Part shown: positions 1 through 8,477 of the stretch, one piece after another
Numbering within the stretch: position 1 is the first letter of the stretch
How the letters are laid out: each line of letters begins with the position of its first letter
From: an uncultured Oscillospiraceae bacterium
GTDB lineage: Bacteria > Bacillota > Clostridia > Oscillospirales > Acutalibacteraceae
DNA: 46,778 nt
Reading direction: 5' to 3'
NCBI GenBank assembly: GCA_900549055.1
Contig: URNB01000004.1
Coordinates: 1-46,778, forward strand
Program-made: the position numbers and the translations under genes
Notes under the pieces: model-generated
What the model saw: the letters and a program-made list of their open reading frames with translations, nothing else
Told to the model about the DNA's origin: nothing
Database searches by the model: none

Positions 1-1
1 G

Positions 2-730
2 TCGGTAAAGGCGAAAAACGCCGCCGTGAGCAATTTATGGCGCGAGGGCGTTTTCTTTACTGTGATGCTGATATTCACACTGCTCTTCAAAACGGCGGTC
101 GAGCATAACAGGCTTAAAATTTTCAACACGGCAAATAAATTCAGGCATTACAGCATAGGGCTTATAACCGGTATTGCTCCGATTGTGCTGACCGTGCTGC
201 CGCTCTTTATTATAAGGACGCTGCGTTTTTCGGGAATAAACCGCCCGGGAAACACTCTTATTTGGCTCGCCGCAATCTTCATGAATACGCTTGCTACAGA
301 GCTTCTGCTGCGCGGATATCTTTTCCGTCTTTACCGTAAATATTACGGCTTCGCACCGGTCGCGGTGATAATAACCTTACTTTTCCTATCAATGAATCCG
401 GGTATTTTTAAAGGCGGCATTATTTATGCGGCAAATATGCTGCTCGGTAATTTCGTGCTCTGCCTGCTCGCAGAGTACACCCGTTCGGTTTTAGCCCCGT
501 TTACCGCGCATTTTGTTTATAACGCTTTAAGCTCGCTGGTTTTCGGCAGTCTTTCACTTTTTGACGAAAAGCCGTATTTGCTGAAGCTCACTCTCAGCGG
601 AAACCGCCTGCTTTCGGGCGGAGATATGAAGCTCGAGGGCTGCATTATTATGCTTATATGCCAGAGCTTGCTCTGTGTATTCTTTATTCTGCGGCTTAAA
701 AAGCGCGGACATAATATGAGGCGGGCATAA
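2..730 (+). CDS. CPBP-family intramembrane protease homologue, 5'-truncated by window edge
   Basis: Very hydrophobic protein with about six membrane segments. It carries the two hallmarks of the CPBP (CAAX protease / bacteriocin-processing, Abi) family: TELLLRGYLF, matching the (E)ExxxR motif with Thr in place of the first Glu, and a later HFVYNAL matching the HxxxN/B motif. The family are intramembrane glutamic endopeptidases or, when degenerate, immunity or stress proteins. A GTG at 26 could start the protein, but no Shine-Dalgarno sequence precedes it and the frame is open to the left edge (…KAKNAAVSNLW), so the gene probably begins outside the window. The single rather than double Glu leaves catalytic activity uncertain. 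It converges on the thioesterase gene at 811. Confidence 0.6.
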   Translation, partial: SVKAKNAAVSNLWREGVFFTVMLIFTLLFKTAVEHNRLKIFNTANKFRHYSIGLITGIAPIVLTVLPLFIIRTLRFSGINRPGNTLIWLAAIFMNTLATELLLRGYLFRLYRKYYGFAPVAVIITLLFLSMNPGIFKGGIIYAANMLLGNFVLCLLAEYTRSVLAPFTAHFVYNALSSLVFGSLSLFDEKPYLLKLTLSGNRLLSGGDMKLEGCIIMLICQSLLCVFFILRLKKRGHNMRRA

Positions 731-810
731 AAGCAGGTGTTTCTGCGGCAGGTCAAGTGATTGTGCCGATGCTCCTCAATAATCCCGCATCAAATACTAT
801 TTGTATTTAA

Positions 811-1317
811 TCAATTTTCAAATTCAATTTCTTTGATATCGTCATCAATCAAATAACACATTTCTTCATGTGAATCTACTTCTTTTGAAATTTTATTCAC
901 ATCTGATTTCATATATTTTACCTCCGCATTTGCAAGCAGCTGCCCGTTTTTATCAAACAGCTCTGTGCATGCAACTATGAACCTTGAAGTTTCTTTTTTT
1001 ACCGATCCTTTCCCGATCAAGGTTTCGTCATACGGCACAGGCTTCCTATATTTAATCTCAATTGATACGGTTACGCCGAATATATCTTCTGATTTCTTTT
1101 TTGCCCACAACGCTCTCAAGCCCAACTCGTCAAGCATTGTTGCGATCAGCCCCCCGTGAACTCTTTGGGGAAAGCTTTGAAATTCCTCGCTGTATTTGAA
1201 TATTGTCATAACACTTTCATCTTCCATATTATAAAACTGAGCTTTTAATCCTATTGGATTTTCCATGCCGCAGACTATGCACATTTTACTGTTCCTTTGC
1301 TTGCTCATAACTTTCAT
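811..1317 (-). CDS. PaaI-type hotdog-fold acyl-CoA thioesterase
   Basis: 168 residues, usual size for a single hotdog domain. The signature HGGLIATMLDELG (about residues 54-66) is the PaaI/4HBT active-site helix: the HGG loop plus an Asp/Glu at the catalytic position. The N-terminal CIVCGMENPIGL, with a CxxC-like pair, is common in PaaI-like thioesterases of Clostridia. It should hydrolyse a cytosolic acyl- or aryl-CoA; the substrate cannot be read from the sequence. Start ATG at 1317 is preceded by an AAAGGA ribosome site 9 nt upstream. The last roughly 30 residues are acidic and outside the fold. It stands alone, convergent with the upstream membrane gene, and has a long leader containing a hairpin. 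Confidence 0.8.
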   Translation of the reverse strand: MKVMSKQRNSKMCIVCGMENPIGLKAQFYNMEDESVMTIFKYSEEFQSFPQRVHGGLIATMLDELGLRALWAKKKSEDIFGVTVSIEIKYRKPVPYDETLIGKGSVKKETSRFIVACTELFDKNGQLLANAEVKYMKSDVNKISKEVDSHEEMCYLIDDDIKEIEFEN

Positions 1318-1339
1318 TTTACTTTTTCCTTTCTTTTCA

Positions 1340-1377
1340 CGGCAGCCGGACTCACCGAAGCCCGACTGCCGGTTTTT
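1340..1377. other. Stem-loop in thioesterase leader / possible plus-strand terminator
   Basis: Two 10-nt arms, CGGCAGCCGG at 1340-1349 and CCGACTGCCG at 1362-1371, form a stem. Read on the minus strand the one imperfect pair becomes a G-U, and the hairpin sits in the 5' leader of the thioesterase. Read on the plus strand it is followed by TTTTT and resembles an intrinsic terminator for antisense transcription. Which strand uses it is not decidable here. Confidence 0.4.
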
Positions 1378-1642
1378 AATTTAATTACCTAATATGTACA
1401 ATTTATATATTATACCGTAAATATCAATTTTTCAAGACAGATATATGACCGCCTCTTAATAAATTCGAAAATCGGTTTTTGCGGCGTCGGCACCGCATTT
1501 TTCGTTTTCCGGCGACAGAAAAGCATCTCGTAAGCGAAAAATCGCTAAAAGCTCTATGGCGCGCAAATAAGCGCCGTTCCCCCTTCTAAAAACATTTTCC
1601 GCGTTACCATGCCCCTCATATATCCCGTTTAAATAATACTAC
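1378..1642. other. Intergenic stretch without a recognisable gene
   Basis: AT-rich spacer between the thioesterase leader and the glf promoter. Apart from a weak TGCGG/CCGCA hairpin near 1480-1496 I see no coding frame with a ribosome site, no repeat and no RNA gene. Confidence 0.5.
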
Positions 1643-1671
1643 TTGTAATATCGGGGGAAAAGTGGTAAAAT
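1643..1671 (+). promoter_or_regulatory. Sigma-A-type promoter for glf
   Basis: TTGTAA at 1643-1648, a 17-nt spacer, and TAAAAT at 1666-1671. It lies 35 nt upstream of the glf ATG, which has a GAAAGGAAAG ribosome site. It probably starts transcription of the glycan locus. Confidence 0.65.
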
Positions 1672-1706
1672 AACACAGTAATACATTTCTGAAAGGAAAG
1701 CACTGT

Positions 1707-2801
1707 ATGAAAAAATACGATTATATAATCGCGGGCAGCGGTCTGTTCGGAGCGGTATTCGCTCACGAGGCGATAAAAAAAGGAAAAAAGGTTCTTGTGC
1801 TTGAACGCCGCGGGCATATAGGCGGAAATATATACACCGAAAAGGTTGAGGGTATTGACGTGCATAAATACGGCGCGCATATCTTCCACACCTCAAACAA
1901 GCGGGTTTGGGATTATGTGACAGGCTTGGTTGAATTTAATAACTTTGTGAATTCTCCTGTTGCAAATTACAAGGGCGAAATGTATAATATGCCCTTTAAT
2001 ATGAACACCTTTTCAAAAATGTTCGGCATTTCAACGCCTAAGCAGGCGGCGGAGGTGCTTGCTAAGCAGAGAGCCGAGATAAAGGGCGAGCCGAAAAACC
2101 TTGAGGAGCAGGCGATAAGCCTTGTGGGACGCGATGTTTACACAAAGCTTATAAAGGGCTACACCGAAAAGCAGTGGGGCAGAGATTGCAGCGAGCTGCC
2201 CGCGTTTATAATAAAGCGTCTTCCGGTAAGATTTACCTATGATAATAACTATTTTAACGACCGCTACCAGGGCATACCCTGCGGCGGCTATACAGAGCTT
2301 ATAGAAAAGCTGCTAAACGGCGCGGAAGTACGGCTCAACACCGATTTTCTTGCCGACCGTGAGAATTACCTGCAAACGGCAGATAAATGCATTTACACAG
2401 GACCGATAGACGAATATTTTGCATACAGTCTCGGCAAGCTTGAATACCGCAGCCTTAAATTCGAGACAGAGGTGTTGGACGAAGAAAACCACCAGGGCGT
2501 GGCGGTTGTAAACTACACCGAGCGCGAGGTGCCGTATACCCGTGTTATAGAGCACAAGCATTTCAATTTCGGCACACAGCCGAAAACGGTTGTGACGCGC
2601 GAATATCCTGCCGATTGGAGGGAGGGTATGGAGCCGTATTACCCGGTTAATAACGAGAAAAACAATGAGCTTTACAAAAAATACGCCGCTCTTGCCGAAA
2701 AGGAAAATGTGCTTTTCGGCGGCAGACTTGCGCAATATAAGTACTTTGACATGGACGATACTGTGGAGGAAGCGTTGAGTCTTGCGGACAGGCTGCTGTA
2801 A
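1707..2801 (+). CDS. glf: UDP-galactopyranose mutase
   Basis: 364 residues, the normal size for Glf. N-terminal FAD-binding Rossmann motif IIAGSGLFGAVFA, then ERRGHIGGN and the mutase-specific HKYGAHIFHTSNKRVWDYV. Further conserved blocks include EKQWG, RLPVRFTYDNNYFNDRYQGIP, GGYTELIEKLL, YTGPIDEYF and the C-terminal GGRLAQYKYFDMD. The enzyme uses reduced FAD to interconvert UDP-galactopyranose and UDP-galactofuranose in the cytosol. It therefore predicts Galf residues in the glycan made by the downstream transferases. It has its own upstream promoter, and a second strong promoter lies between it and the next gene. Confidence 0.96.
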   Translation: MKKYDYIIAGSGLFGAVFAHEAIKKGKKVLVLERRGHIGGNIYTEKVEGIDVHKYGAHIFHTSNKRVWDYVTGLVEFNNFVNSPVANYKGEMYNMPFNMNTFSKMFGISTPKQAAEVLAKQRAEIKGEPKNLEEQAISLVGRDVYTKLIKGYTEKQWGRDCSELPAFIIKRLPVRFTYDNNYFNDRYQGIPCGGYTELIEKLLNGAEVRLNTDFLADRENYLQTADKCIYTGPIDEYFAYSLGKLEYRSLKFETEVLDEENHQGVAVVNYTEREVPYTRVIEHKHFNFGTQPKTVVTREYPADWREGMEPYYPVNNEKNNELYKKYAALAEKENVLFGGRLAQYKYFDMDDTVEEALSLADRLL

Positions 2802-2804
2802 TGC

Positions 2805-2833
2805 TTGAAAAAAATAATGATCAGTGTTATAAT
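2805..2833 (+). promoter_or_regulatory. Strong promoter between glf and the glycosyltransferase genes
   Basis: TTGAAA at 2805-2810, 17-nt spacer, perfect TATAAT at 2828-2833. It starts just after the glf stop and lies 30 nt before the next start codon. It is probably the main promoter of the glycosyltransferase/export operon, making glf expression separable from it. Confidence 0.75.
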
Positions 2834-2862
2834 CTAACAAAATATATTCGGAGGAAATAAAA

Positions 2863-3921
2863 TTGGCGGATATTAAAGTCAGCGTAATAATGCCGGTATA
2901 CGGCGTTGAAGACTATGTAGGCAAGGCGATTGAAAGTATTCAGGCGCAGACCCTTACCGATTGGGAATTTTTCTGTGTGGACGACGGAACAAAGGACCGC
3001 AGCGGCGAAATCTGCGATGAATATGCCGCGAAAGATCCCCGCATAAAGGTAATACACAAGGAAAACGGCGGAGCGCCGAGCGCGCGCAATGTCGCTATTG
3101 ATAAGGCTGTAGGCAAATATATGTACTTTATGGACTCCGACGACTGGACAGAGCCCGACATGCTTGAAAAGATGGTTGCCGCAGCCGAAAAGAACGATTC
3201 ACAGCTGGTGGTTTCGGGCTATTATATCGACACCTATTACAGCGATACCGAAAAATTCACGCAGGAGCAGGTCTGCCCCGCCGCGGTTTACGGTACCAAA
3301 GAGGAATTTCGTAAAAACGCGTATGCGCTTTTTGATAAAAACCTGCTTTACACCCCGTGGAACAAGCTTTATTTATCAAGCTATATTCTTGAAAACAAGC
3401 TCTATTTCCCGCAGACATTTTGGGACGACTTCCCCTTTAATTTAAGCGTTGTGCGCGATGTTGAGCGGGTTTCCGTTCTGTCGGACAAGTTCTATCATTT
3501 TATACGCAAGCGTGCCGAAAGCGAGACCGCGAAATACCGCAGCGATATGTACGACAAGCGCGAGGAAGAAAACGGCTGGATGGAGGAGCTTTTCGCCTAT
3601 TGGGGCGTAGATACTCCCGAGGTTCGCGAATTTTTGGCGCGCAGATATATCGAGCGCATAATAGGCTGCGTTGAAAATGTTACAAACCGCAACTGCCCGC
3701 TTTCCGCAAAGGAGAAAAAGGCGGAGATAAAGCGCATAATTTCAACCGACCGCGTAAAAAATGCCGTTAAGACCGCAAAGCCGAATTCAAAATATATGAA
3801 AATAATGCTGCTGCCGATAAAGTGGAATAACGCCGGGCTTACCTATATGGAGGGCAGGGTTATTTCCAAGGTAAAATCGGGCAATACAAAGACCTTTGCA
3901 AAGCTTAAGGCAGGGAGATAA
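2863..3921 (+). CDS. GT2 family glycosyltransferase
   Basis: 352 residues. N-terminal GT-A fold of family GT2: SVIMPVYGVEDYVGKAIESI, nucleotide-binding CVDDGTKD, and metal-binding YFMDSDDW (the DxD-type motif near residue 95). The acceptor-specific second half contains LLYTPWNKLYLSS and FWDDFPFN. It should transfer one sugar from a nucleotide-sugar to a growing cell-surface glycan at the cytosolic face of the membrane. No transmembrane helix is evident. TTG start at 2863 is supported by GGAGG about 8 nt upstream. It abuts the next GT2 gene with no gap. Donor and acceptor are not predictable; given glf, UDP-Galf is one candidate. Confidence 0.88.
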   Translation: MADIKVSVIMPVYGVEDYVGKAIESIQAQTLTDWEFFCVDDGTKDRSGEICDEYAAKDPRIKVIHKENGGAPSARNVAIDKAVGKYMYFMDSDDWTEPDMLEKMVAAAEKNDSQLVVSGYYIDTYYSDTEKFTQEQVCPAAVYGTKEEFRKNAYALFDKNLLYTPWNKLYLSSYILENKLYFPQTFWDDFPFNLSVVRDVERVSVLSDKFYHFIRKRAESETAKYRSDMYDKREEENGWMEELFAYWGVDTPEVREFLARRYIERIIGCVENVTNRNCPLSAKEKKAEIKRIISTDRVKNAVKTAKPNSKYMKIMLLPIKWNNAGLTYMEGRVISKVKSGNTKTFAKLKAGR

Positions 3922-4983
3922 ATGAACAGCGTTAAAGTAAGCGTCATAGTTCCGGTTTATAATGTGAGCCGTTATCTTGAAAATTGCGTTAACAGCATTA
4001 CAGATCAGGATTTCACCGATTTCGAGATTATTTTGGTGGATGACTGCTCGCCCGACAACTGCGGGGAGATATGCGACCGATTGGCAAAAGAGGACGGCAG
4101 AATAAGGGTTATTCACAAGGAAAAGAACGGCGGACTGGGCGAAGCGCGCAAAACAGGTATGCAATATGCCTGCGGCGAGTGGACCGTTTTTGCCGATTCG
4201 GACGATTGGCTTGAACCGAATACCTTCTCGCGGCTTTTGAATGCTGTTGGGGAAGAAACGGATATTGTTATTTTCGGGGTAAATTTTCGCTATGAAGATA
4301 AACGCGGCGAAGAAAAATATACCGTTTCGGTAAAGCCCGAAAGGGCAGTTTGCAGCACCGCCGAAGAAATAGGTTCGCTTATAGCCGAATTGGACGGCAG
4401 AGCCTTATTCCCGTATATGTGGAACAAGCTTTACAGAACGGAATTTTTGAAATCAAGCGGGGTTGAATTTAATTCCATACAAAGTATGGAAGACTTTTTT
4501 TTCAACATAGAGCTTATTCCTAAGGCAAAAAGCGTTGCGGCGCTTGATTGCGCGCTTTATAATTACAGAAAACCGTCGCATGAAACCTTGGTTTCGGCTT
4601 ATAATCCGAATTTTTTCGCATTATCAAAAAAGCGTTATTTATCGGAAAAAGAATGTCTTGAGGCGCTTTGCGCGGCTACCGCCGAAAATATGCAGCTGCT
4701 TTATAAAATATATATAAAGCACGTTATATCGTGCGGTATACGCGGATTTTCAAAAAAAGCAAGGCTGACAAGGTCGGAGCGCAAAAATAATTTTAAGATT
4801 TATCTTAACGACGGGCTTACAAAAGATGTAGCGGAAAAGTACAACCCAACCTCTTCAAAAATGAAAATTATCAAGAAAATTTTTGCCGGAGAACATACGG
4901 TTTTATACGCCTGTCTTTGCAGAGCGGTTTCTTTTGCGCAGAATAAACTCGGAACGGTATATAACCGTATTTTGAAAAAATAA
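3922..4983 (+). CDS. GT2 family glycosyltransferase
   Basis: 353 residues, paralogous in layout to the preceding gene. Motifs: SVIVPVYNVSRYLENCVNSI, LVDDCSPDN for nucleotide binding, and TVFADSDDW as the metal-binding DxD-type site. The later segment FPYMWNKLYRTEFL is typical of capsule and teichoic-type GT2 enzymes. ATG start immediately after the preceding stop, so the two are translationally coupled. Predicted to add another sugar to the same repeat unit. The C-terminal region is Lys-rich and basic (KKARLTRSERKNNFK), suggesting peripheral membrane association, which is inference. Confidence 0.87.
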   Translation: MNSVKVSVIVPVYNVSRYLENCVNSITDQDFTDFEIILVDDCSPDNCGEICDRLAKEDGRIRVIHKEKNGGLGEARKTGMQYACGEWTVFADSDDWLEPNTFSRLLNAVGEETDIVIFGVNFRYEDKRGEEKYTVSVKPERAVCSTAEEIGSLIAELDGRALFPYMWNKLYRTEFLKSSGVEFNSIQSMEDFFFNIELIPKAKSVAALDCALYNYRKPSHETLVSAYNPNFFALSKKRYLSEKECLEALCAATAENMQLLYKIYIKHVISCGIRGFSKKARLTRSERKNNFKIYLNDGLTKDVAEKYNPTSSKMKIIKKIFAGEHTVLYACLCRAVSFAQNKLGTVYNRILKK

Positions 4984-4995
4984 GGACGCGGTTTA

Positions 4996-6090
4996 TTGAA
5001 AAAGATTGCTTTTATAGTTTGGGATTATACCGTAACCGGCGGTATAGAGCGTGTGCTGACAAACCTTGCAAACGAGCTTTGCGATTATTACGACGTGCAC
5101 ATAATTTCTCTTACAAAATCAGGGGATAAGGTGCCCTATAAAATTGATGAACGAGTAAACCGCGTTTATTTTGCAACCGATGAGCCGCTGCGCGGCAGAG
5201 AGGTTATAAAAAAAGGCGGAAAAGGCGTTCGCCGCTATATTAAGGATAACGGCATCGAGACCGTTTTACTTATGGGCTTTCAGTCTTCAATGCCGGCGAT
5301 TGCAATGCTGAAATTCAGGTCAAGGACACGCCTGATTTTTTGTGAGCACGAGGCGCTTATGAGCAGATGGCACGAGAAAAAAATTACGCTTGTGCGCTTT
5401 ATTTCCGCTTTGCTCTCAAAAAAGACAGTCACATTAACCAAAGCCACGGCAGAGGCTTACAGAAAAAAATTTCATTTATCCGAAAAAAAGGTTACCAATA
5501 TTTACAACGGAATAAATAAAACGATAGAACAGAATGCGGCGGCTTACAATCCTGATGAAAAGACAATACTTTCACTGGGACGTATAAGCCCTGAAAAAAG
5601 ATATGATATTTTAACGGAGATAGCGGCAAGAGTACTGCCGACAAGACCCGACTGGAAATGGATTATTTACGGAGACGGCGAGGGTAAAGACGAATACGAC
5701 GGCGCGGTACGGCAGCGCGGGCTTGAAAACAGGGTTTTCTTTATGGGAAATACCGATACTCCCGAAACGGTGTACCGCCAGGGCGGAATATACGCGCTGA
5801 CCTCCGAACGTGAGGGTTTCCCGCTTGTTATTCTTGAGGCAAAGGTAAATCATCTGCCCTGCATAAGCTTTGATATTACATCAGGCCCCGGGGAAATGAT
5901 AAGAGACGGGGTTGACGGATTTTTAATACAAGCTATGAGCATAGAGGATTATGCCGAAAAATTGGGCAACCTAATGGATGACAGGGATTTACGCATTAAA
6001 ATGAGTAAGGCGTCGGGCGAAAACCTTTCGGAATTTTCCGGGGAAACAATTATTAATAAGTGGCGCTCGTTGATCAACGGTCTTAAATAA
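4996..6090 (+). CDS. GT4 family glycosyltransferase
   Basis: 364 residues with the GT-B two-domain layout of family GT4. The N-terminal part has DYTVTGGIERVLTNLANEL, the acceptor-side glycine loop. The C-terminal part has LSLGRISPEKRYD, IIYGDGEGKDEY and the nucleotide-sugar E-x7-E motif EREGFPLVILE. These are retaining transferases using UDP- or GDP-sugars in cytosolic assembly of lipid-linked glycans. TTG start at 4996 with AAGGA 9 nt upstream, 12 nt after the previous stop. It is the only GT4 member in a locus otherwise using GT2 enzymes. Confidence 0.88.
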   Translation: MKKIAFIVWDYTVTGGIERVLTNLANELCDYYDVHIISLTKSGDKVPYKIDERVNRVYFATDEPLRGREVIKKGGKGVRRYIKDNGIETVLLMGFQSSMPAIAMLKFRSRTRLIFCEHEALMSRWHEKKITLVRFISALLSKKTVTLTKATAEAYRKKFHLSEKKVTNIYNGINKTIEQNAAAYNPDEKTILSLGRISPEKRYDILTEIAARVLPTRPDWKWIIYGDGEGKDEYDGAVRQRGLENRVFFMGNTDTPETVYRQGGIYALTSEREGFPLVILEAKVNHLPCISFDITSGPGEMIRDGVDGFLIQAMSIEDYAEKLGNLMDDRDLRIKMSKASGENLSEFSGETIINKWRSLINGLK

Positions 6091-6103
6091 GGGAGGTGAA
6101 AAA

Positions 6104-7378
6104 GTGCAAACGGGATATTGGGAAAAGGGTGAATTTAAGCTTTGGATACTGCTCCTCTGCGCTTATCACTTTTTTCCGTTTATAACTGTCAGGGGCAGCA
6201 TAATTATGTATGCGTTCGCCTACCTTGTTCCCCTGGTTTACATGGTGTTTAATTTTGACCTTTTGGTAAAAACGGTAAGTAAAATTGTATATTCGGATCT
6301 GCTGCTTTGCATTATACCGTTGATTTTGCTGACGGCGGCAGCTGTCATAATTCCTATTATTTACGGGACGTATGATTATACATATTTTACCGAGGAAATT
6401 ATGACCGTTACAAAGATAATGTTCAGAATGTTGTTTTTGGTAATGCTGATCAAAAAGAATATTCCGAACGCGGACCTGAGAACATTCTGCAAGTATTTTA
6501 TCTTTTCGTGCCTGCTGTATATCGGTTCAACAGTAGTGATGATGGTAATACCGCAGATAAAGGACTTTTTCTATTCGATAATAAAAGAGAACGAGCATTC
6601 AAAGACGCTGGCTTTGGAAACAAGATATTCCACCAGATACGGTTGGGCGGGATTTTCAACGTTTGAGTATACCTTCAAGTGTCTGATTGCGATTATATTC
6701 AATAATTACTTCATTCAGAAAAATATCAAACGGAAATATGTGCTTTTTCCCATTGCGGTTACGGCGGTGCTGTTGGTAGGAACGCTGTTTTACGGAAGAA
6801 TAGGCACGTTGGCGGCGCTGATAATACTGTTTTTTTTCGCATTAAGGCTTATGATAAAACGGCCTAAGATATTTATGTGGTGCGTTGCGGGCCTGCTGCT
6901 TTGTATCGCCGCGCTTTTGGTTTTGAAAAACCGCGTGCCGGCAATAGACGCATGGTTCGACTGGGCGTTTGACCTGATAATTAATTTCATAAACAAAAAA
7001 ACGCTCCGAACGGATTCTTCGGATGTGCTGCTGAACAGGATGCTTTTTATTCCCGATTTTAAAACTATACTTATCGGGGACGGACGGTACACCGAAAACG
7101 AGTTGTATTATATGGAAACCGACGCCGGTATTATGCGGCCGCTTTTGTTCGGGGGACTGATTTTTGCATTTGTCAGATATATCAGTCTTTACGGGATCCT
7201 GCTGTGGAGAATGTTCAAGCGCGAAACGGAAAATCCGGAAAAAATAGTTTTTTTCTGGATTCTGCTTATGTGTATATTATTTGAGATAAAGGGCGAAATA
7301 GTATTTTCCTGTCTTCCCATCGTACTCGGCGCACTGATTTTGGGGCACGGGAAAAAGACTTTTGAAAATAAGGAGTAA
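6104..7378 (+). CDS. Wzy-like O-antigen/capsule polymerase, multispanning membrane protein
   Basis: 424 residues with roughly 10-12 hydrophobic segments and no soluble enzyme motif. Layout, size and position among glycosyltransferases, a Wzz-like gene and flippase genes match Wzy polymerases, which join lipid-linked repeat units on the outer face of the membrane. A long hydrophilic loop lies near residues 285-340 (NKKTLRTDSSDVLLNRM… DGRYTENELYYM), as expected for the extracytoplasmic catalytic loop of this poorly conserved family. GTG start at 6104 is preceded by a strong GGGAGGTG. The assignment rests on topology and context, not a diagnostic motif. Confidence 0.7.
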   Translation: MQTGYWEKGEFKLWILLLCAYHFFPFITVRGSIIMYAFAYLVPLVYMVFNFDLLVKTVSKIVYSDLLLCIIPLILLTAAAVIIPIIYGTYDYTYFTEEIMTVTKIMFRMLFLVMLIKKNIPNADLRTFCKYFIFSCLLYIGSTVVMMVIPQIKDFFYSIIKENEHSKTLALETRYSTRYGWAGFSTFEYTFKCLIAIIFNNYFIQKNIKRKYVLFPIAVTAVLLVGTLFYGRIGTLAALIILFFFALRLMIKRPKIFMWCVAGLLLCIAALLVLKNRVPAIDAWFDWAFDLIINFINKKTLRTDSSDVLLNRMLFIPDFKTILIGDGRYTENELYYMETDAGIMRPLLFGGLIFAFVRYISLYGILLWRMFKRETENPEKIVFFWILLMCILFEIKGEIVFSCLPIVLGALILGHGKKTFENKE

Positions 7379-7383
7379 TAACT

Positions 7384-8469
7384 ATGGAAAAAAATTTGAA
7401 TTTGCGCAAGCTCTTTTTGATGTATTTAAGAAATTTATGGATTATTATTCTTGTGGGTATTATATTTGCCGGTGTTGCCTTTGTGGCAAAAAAGGACGGT
7501 TTGGGTGATAAAACCGTATCTGAAACGATTGCGATTGCCTTTGAAATTCCGGACGGCATGGACGAGGGCACATATTCAAAGCGCACCGTTTATTTTGATA
7601 ATTACAGAGGCTTGCTGGCAGGCAACGCGGTAACTGATTCGGACGCGTTTACAAAAGAGGAAAAGGAAATTTTCAAGAGTTTAAGCTCCGAAGAGCTGAG
7701 CGGCACGTTCACCGTTACGGTATCCGTTCCCGACAGCATGTCCGATCAGGCAGCGCTTGAGCTTATGGAAAAGTATATTTCCGAATCCGAAAAATGGATG
7801 AAGAACGGCATAAACGATCCGACATTTAAGCTGAACGTTTTAAAAAGAGAGGTTTCGGATGCCGCGGGCGGCGGCGCCGCTAAATTCGCGGTAATTTTCT
7901 TTATAATAGGCGGTTTTCTTACCGCAATCGTTATGTTCTTTATTTTCGTTCTCGAAACCGCAATACACGATACGGACGATCTGCAATATTACACAGATAT
8001 CTCCCCTGTTTTTGAAACGGGCAAAAAGAATTCCTTTGCTGCCGATGAAATCGGCAGATGGCTTATTTCAACCGGCAAAAAGACTGCGCTGCTTTTCGCT
8101 GACGAATCGGGCAGGGGTATATCCGGCACCGCAGAAAAGACCGCAGAGCTGTTAAATAAATACGGCGTAAAAGCCTCGGTTTATAATATCGGCGGAACGG
8201 ACAGCGCAGATCCGAAGAAGACCGCAGATAAATTGACCGAAGCAAAGAACAACAACGATATAGTGCTGGTGACGGCTCCGACTCTTCGCACCTCCCCCGC
8301 CGCGCTGCATATTTCGCCGCTCTGTGATCTTAGGCTCTTGTGCGTTGACGCCGACCGCGAAAACGGCATTAAGCTTAAAAAGAAGCTCGAAAGTCTCTCG
8401 GCTTTAGGCTTGACCGCCGACGGCGCGGTGCTTGATTTTGCCGCCAAAAATAAAATCTTCCGACTGTGA
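7384..8469 (+). CDS. Wzz/CapA-like chain-length protein with a fused degenerate BY-kinase-like domain
   Basis: 361 residues. Two membrane segments (about 17-37 and 163-187) bracket an extracytoplasmic region, the layout of Wzz-type co-polymerases. Residues about 195-361 resemble in spacing a CpsD/BY-kinase domain: ALLFADESGRGISGTAEKTAELL sits where a Walker A would be, DIVLVTAPTLRTSPAAL where Walker A' (DTPP) would be, then LCDLRLLCVDADRENGIKLKKKLE. The Gly-Lys-Ser/Thr of the P-loop is absent, DTPP is TAPT, and there is no C-terminal tyrosine cluster, so kinase activity is unlikely. It probably sets chain length with the upstream polymerase. Stop overlaps the next start region. Confidence 0.68.
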   Translation: MEKNLNLRKLFLMYLRNLWIIILVGIIFAGVAFVAKKDGLGDKTVSETIAIAFEIPDGMDEGTYSKRTVYFDNYRGLLAGNAVTDSDAFTKEEKEIFKSLSSEELSGTFTVTVSVPDSMSDQAALELMEKYISESEKWMKNGINDPTFKLNVLKREVSDAAGGGAAKFAVIFFIIGGFLTAIVMFFIFVLETAIHDTDDLQYYTDISPVFETGKKNSFAADEIGRWLISTGKKTALLFADESGRGISGTAEKTAELLNKYGVKASVYNIGGTDSADPKKTADKLTEAKNNNDIVLVTAPTLRTSPAALHISPLCDLRLLCVDADRENGIKLKKKLESLSALGLTADGAVLDFAAKNKIFRL

Positions 8470-8477
8470 GGAAAGAA

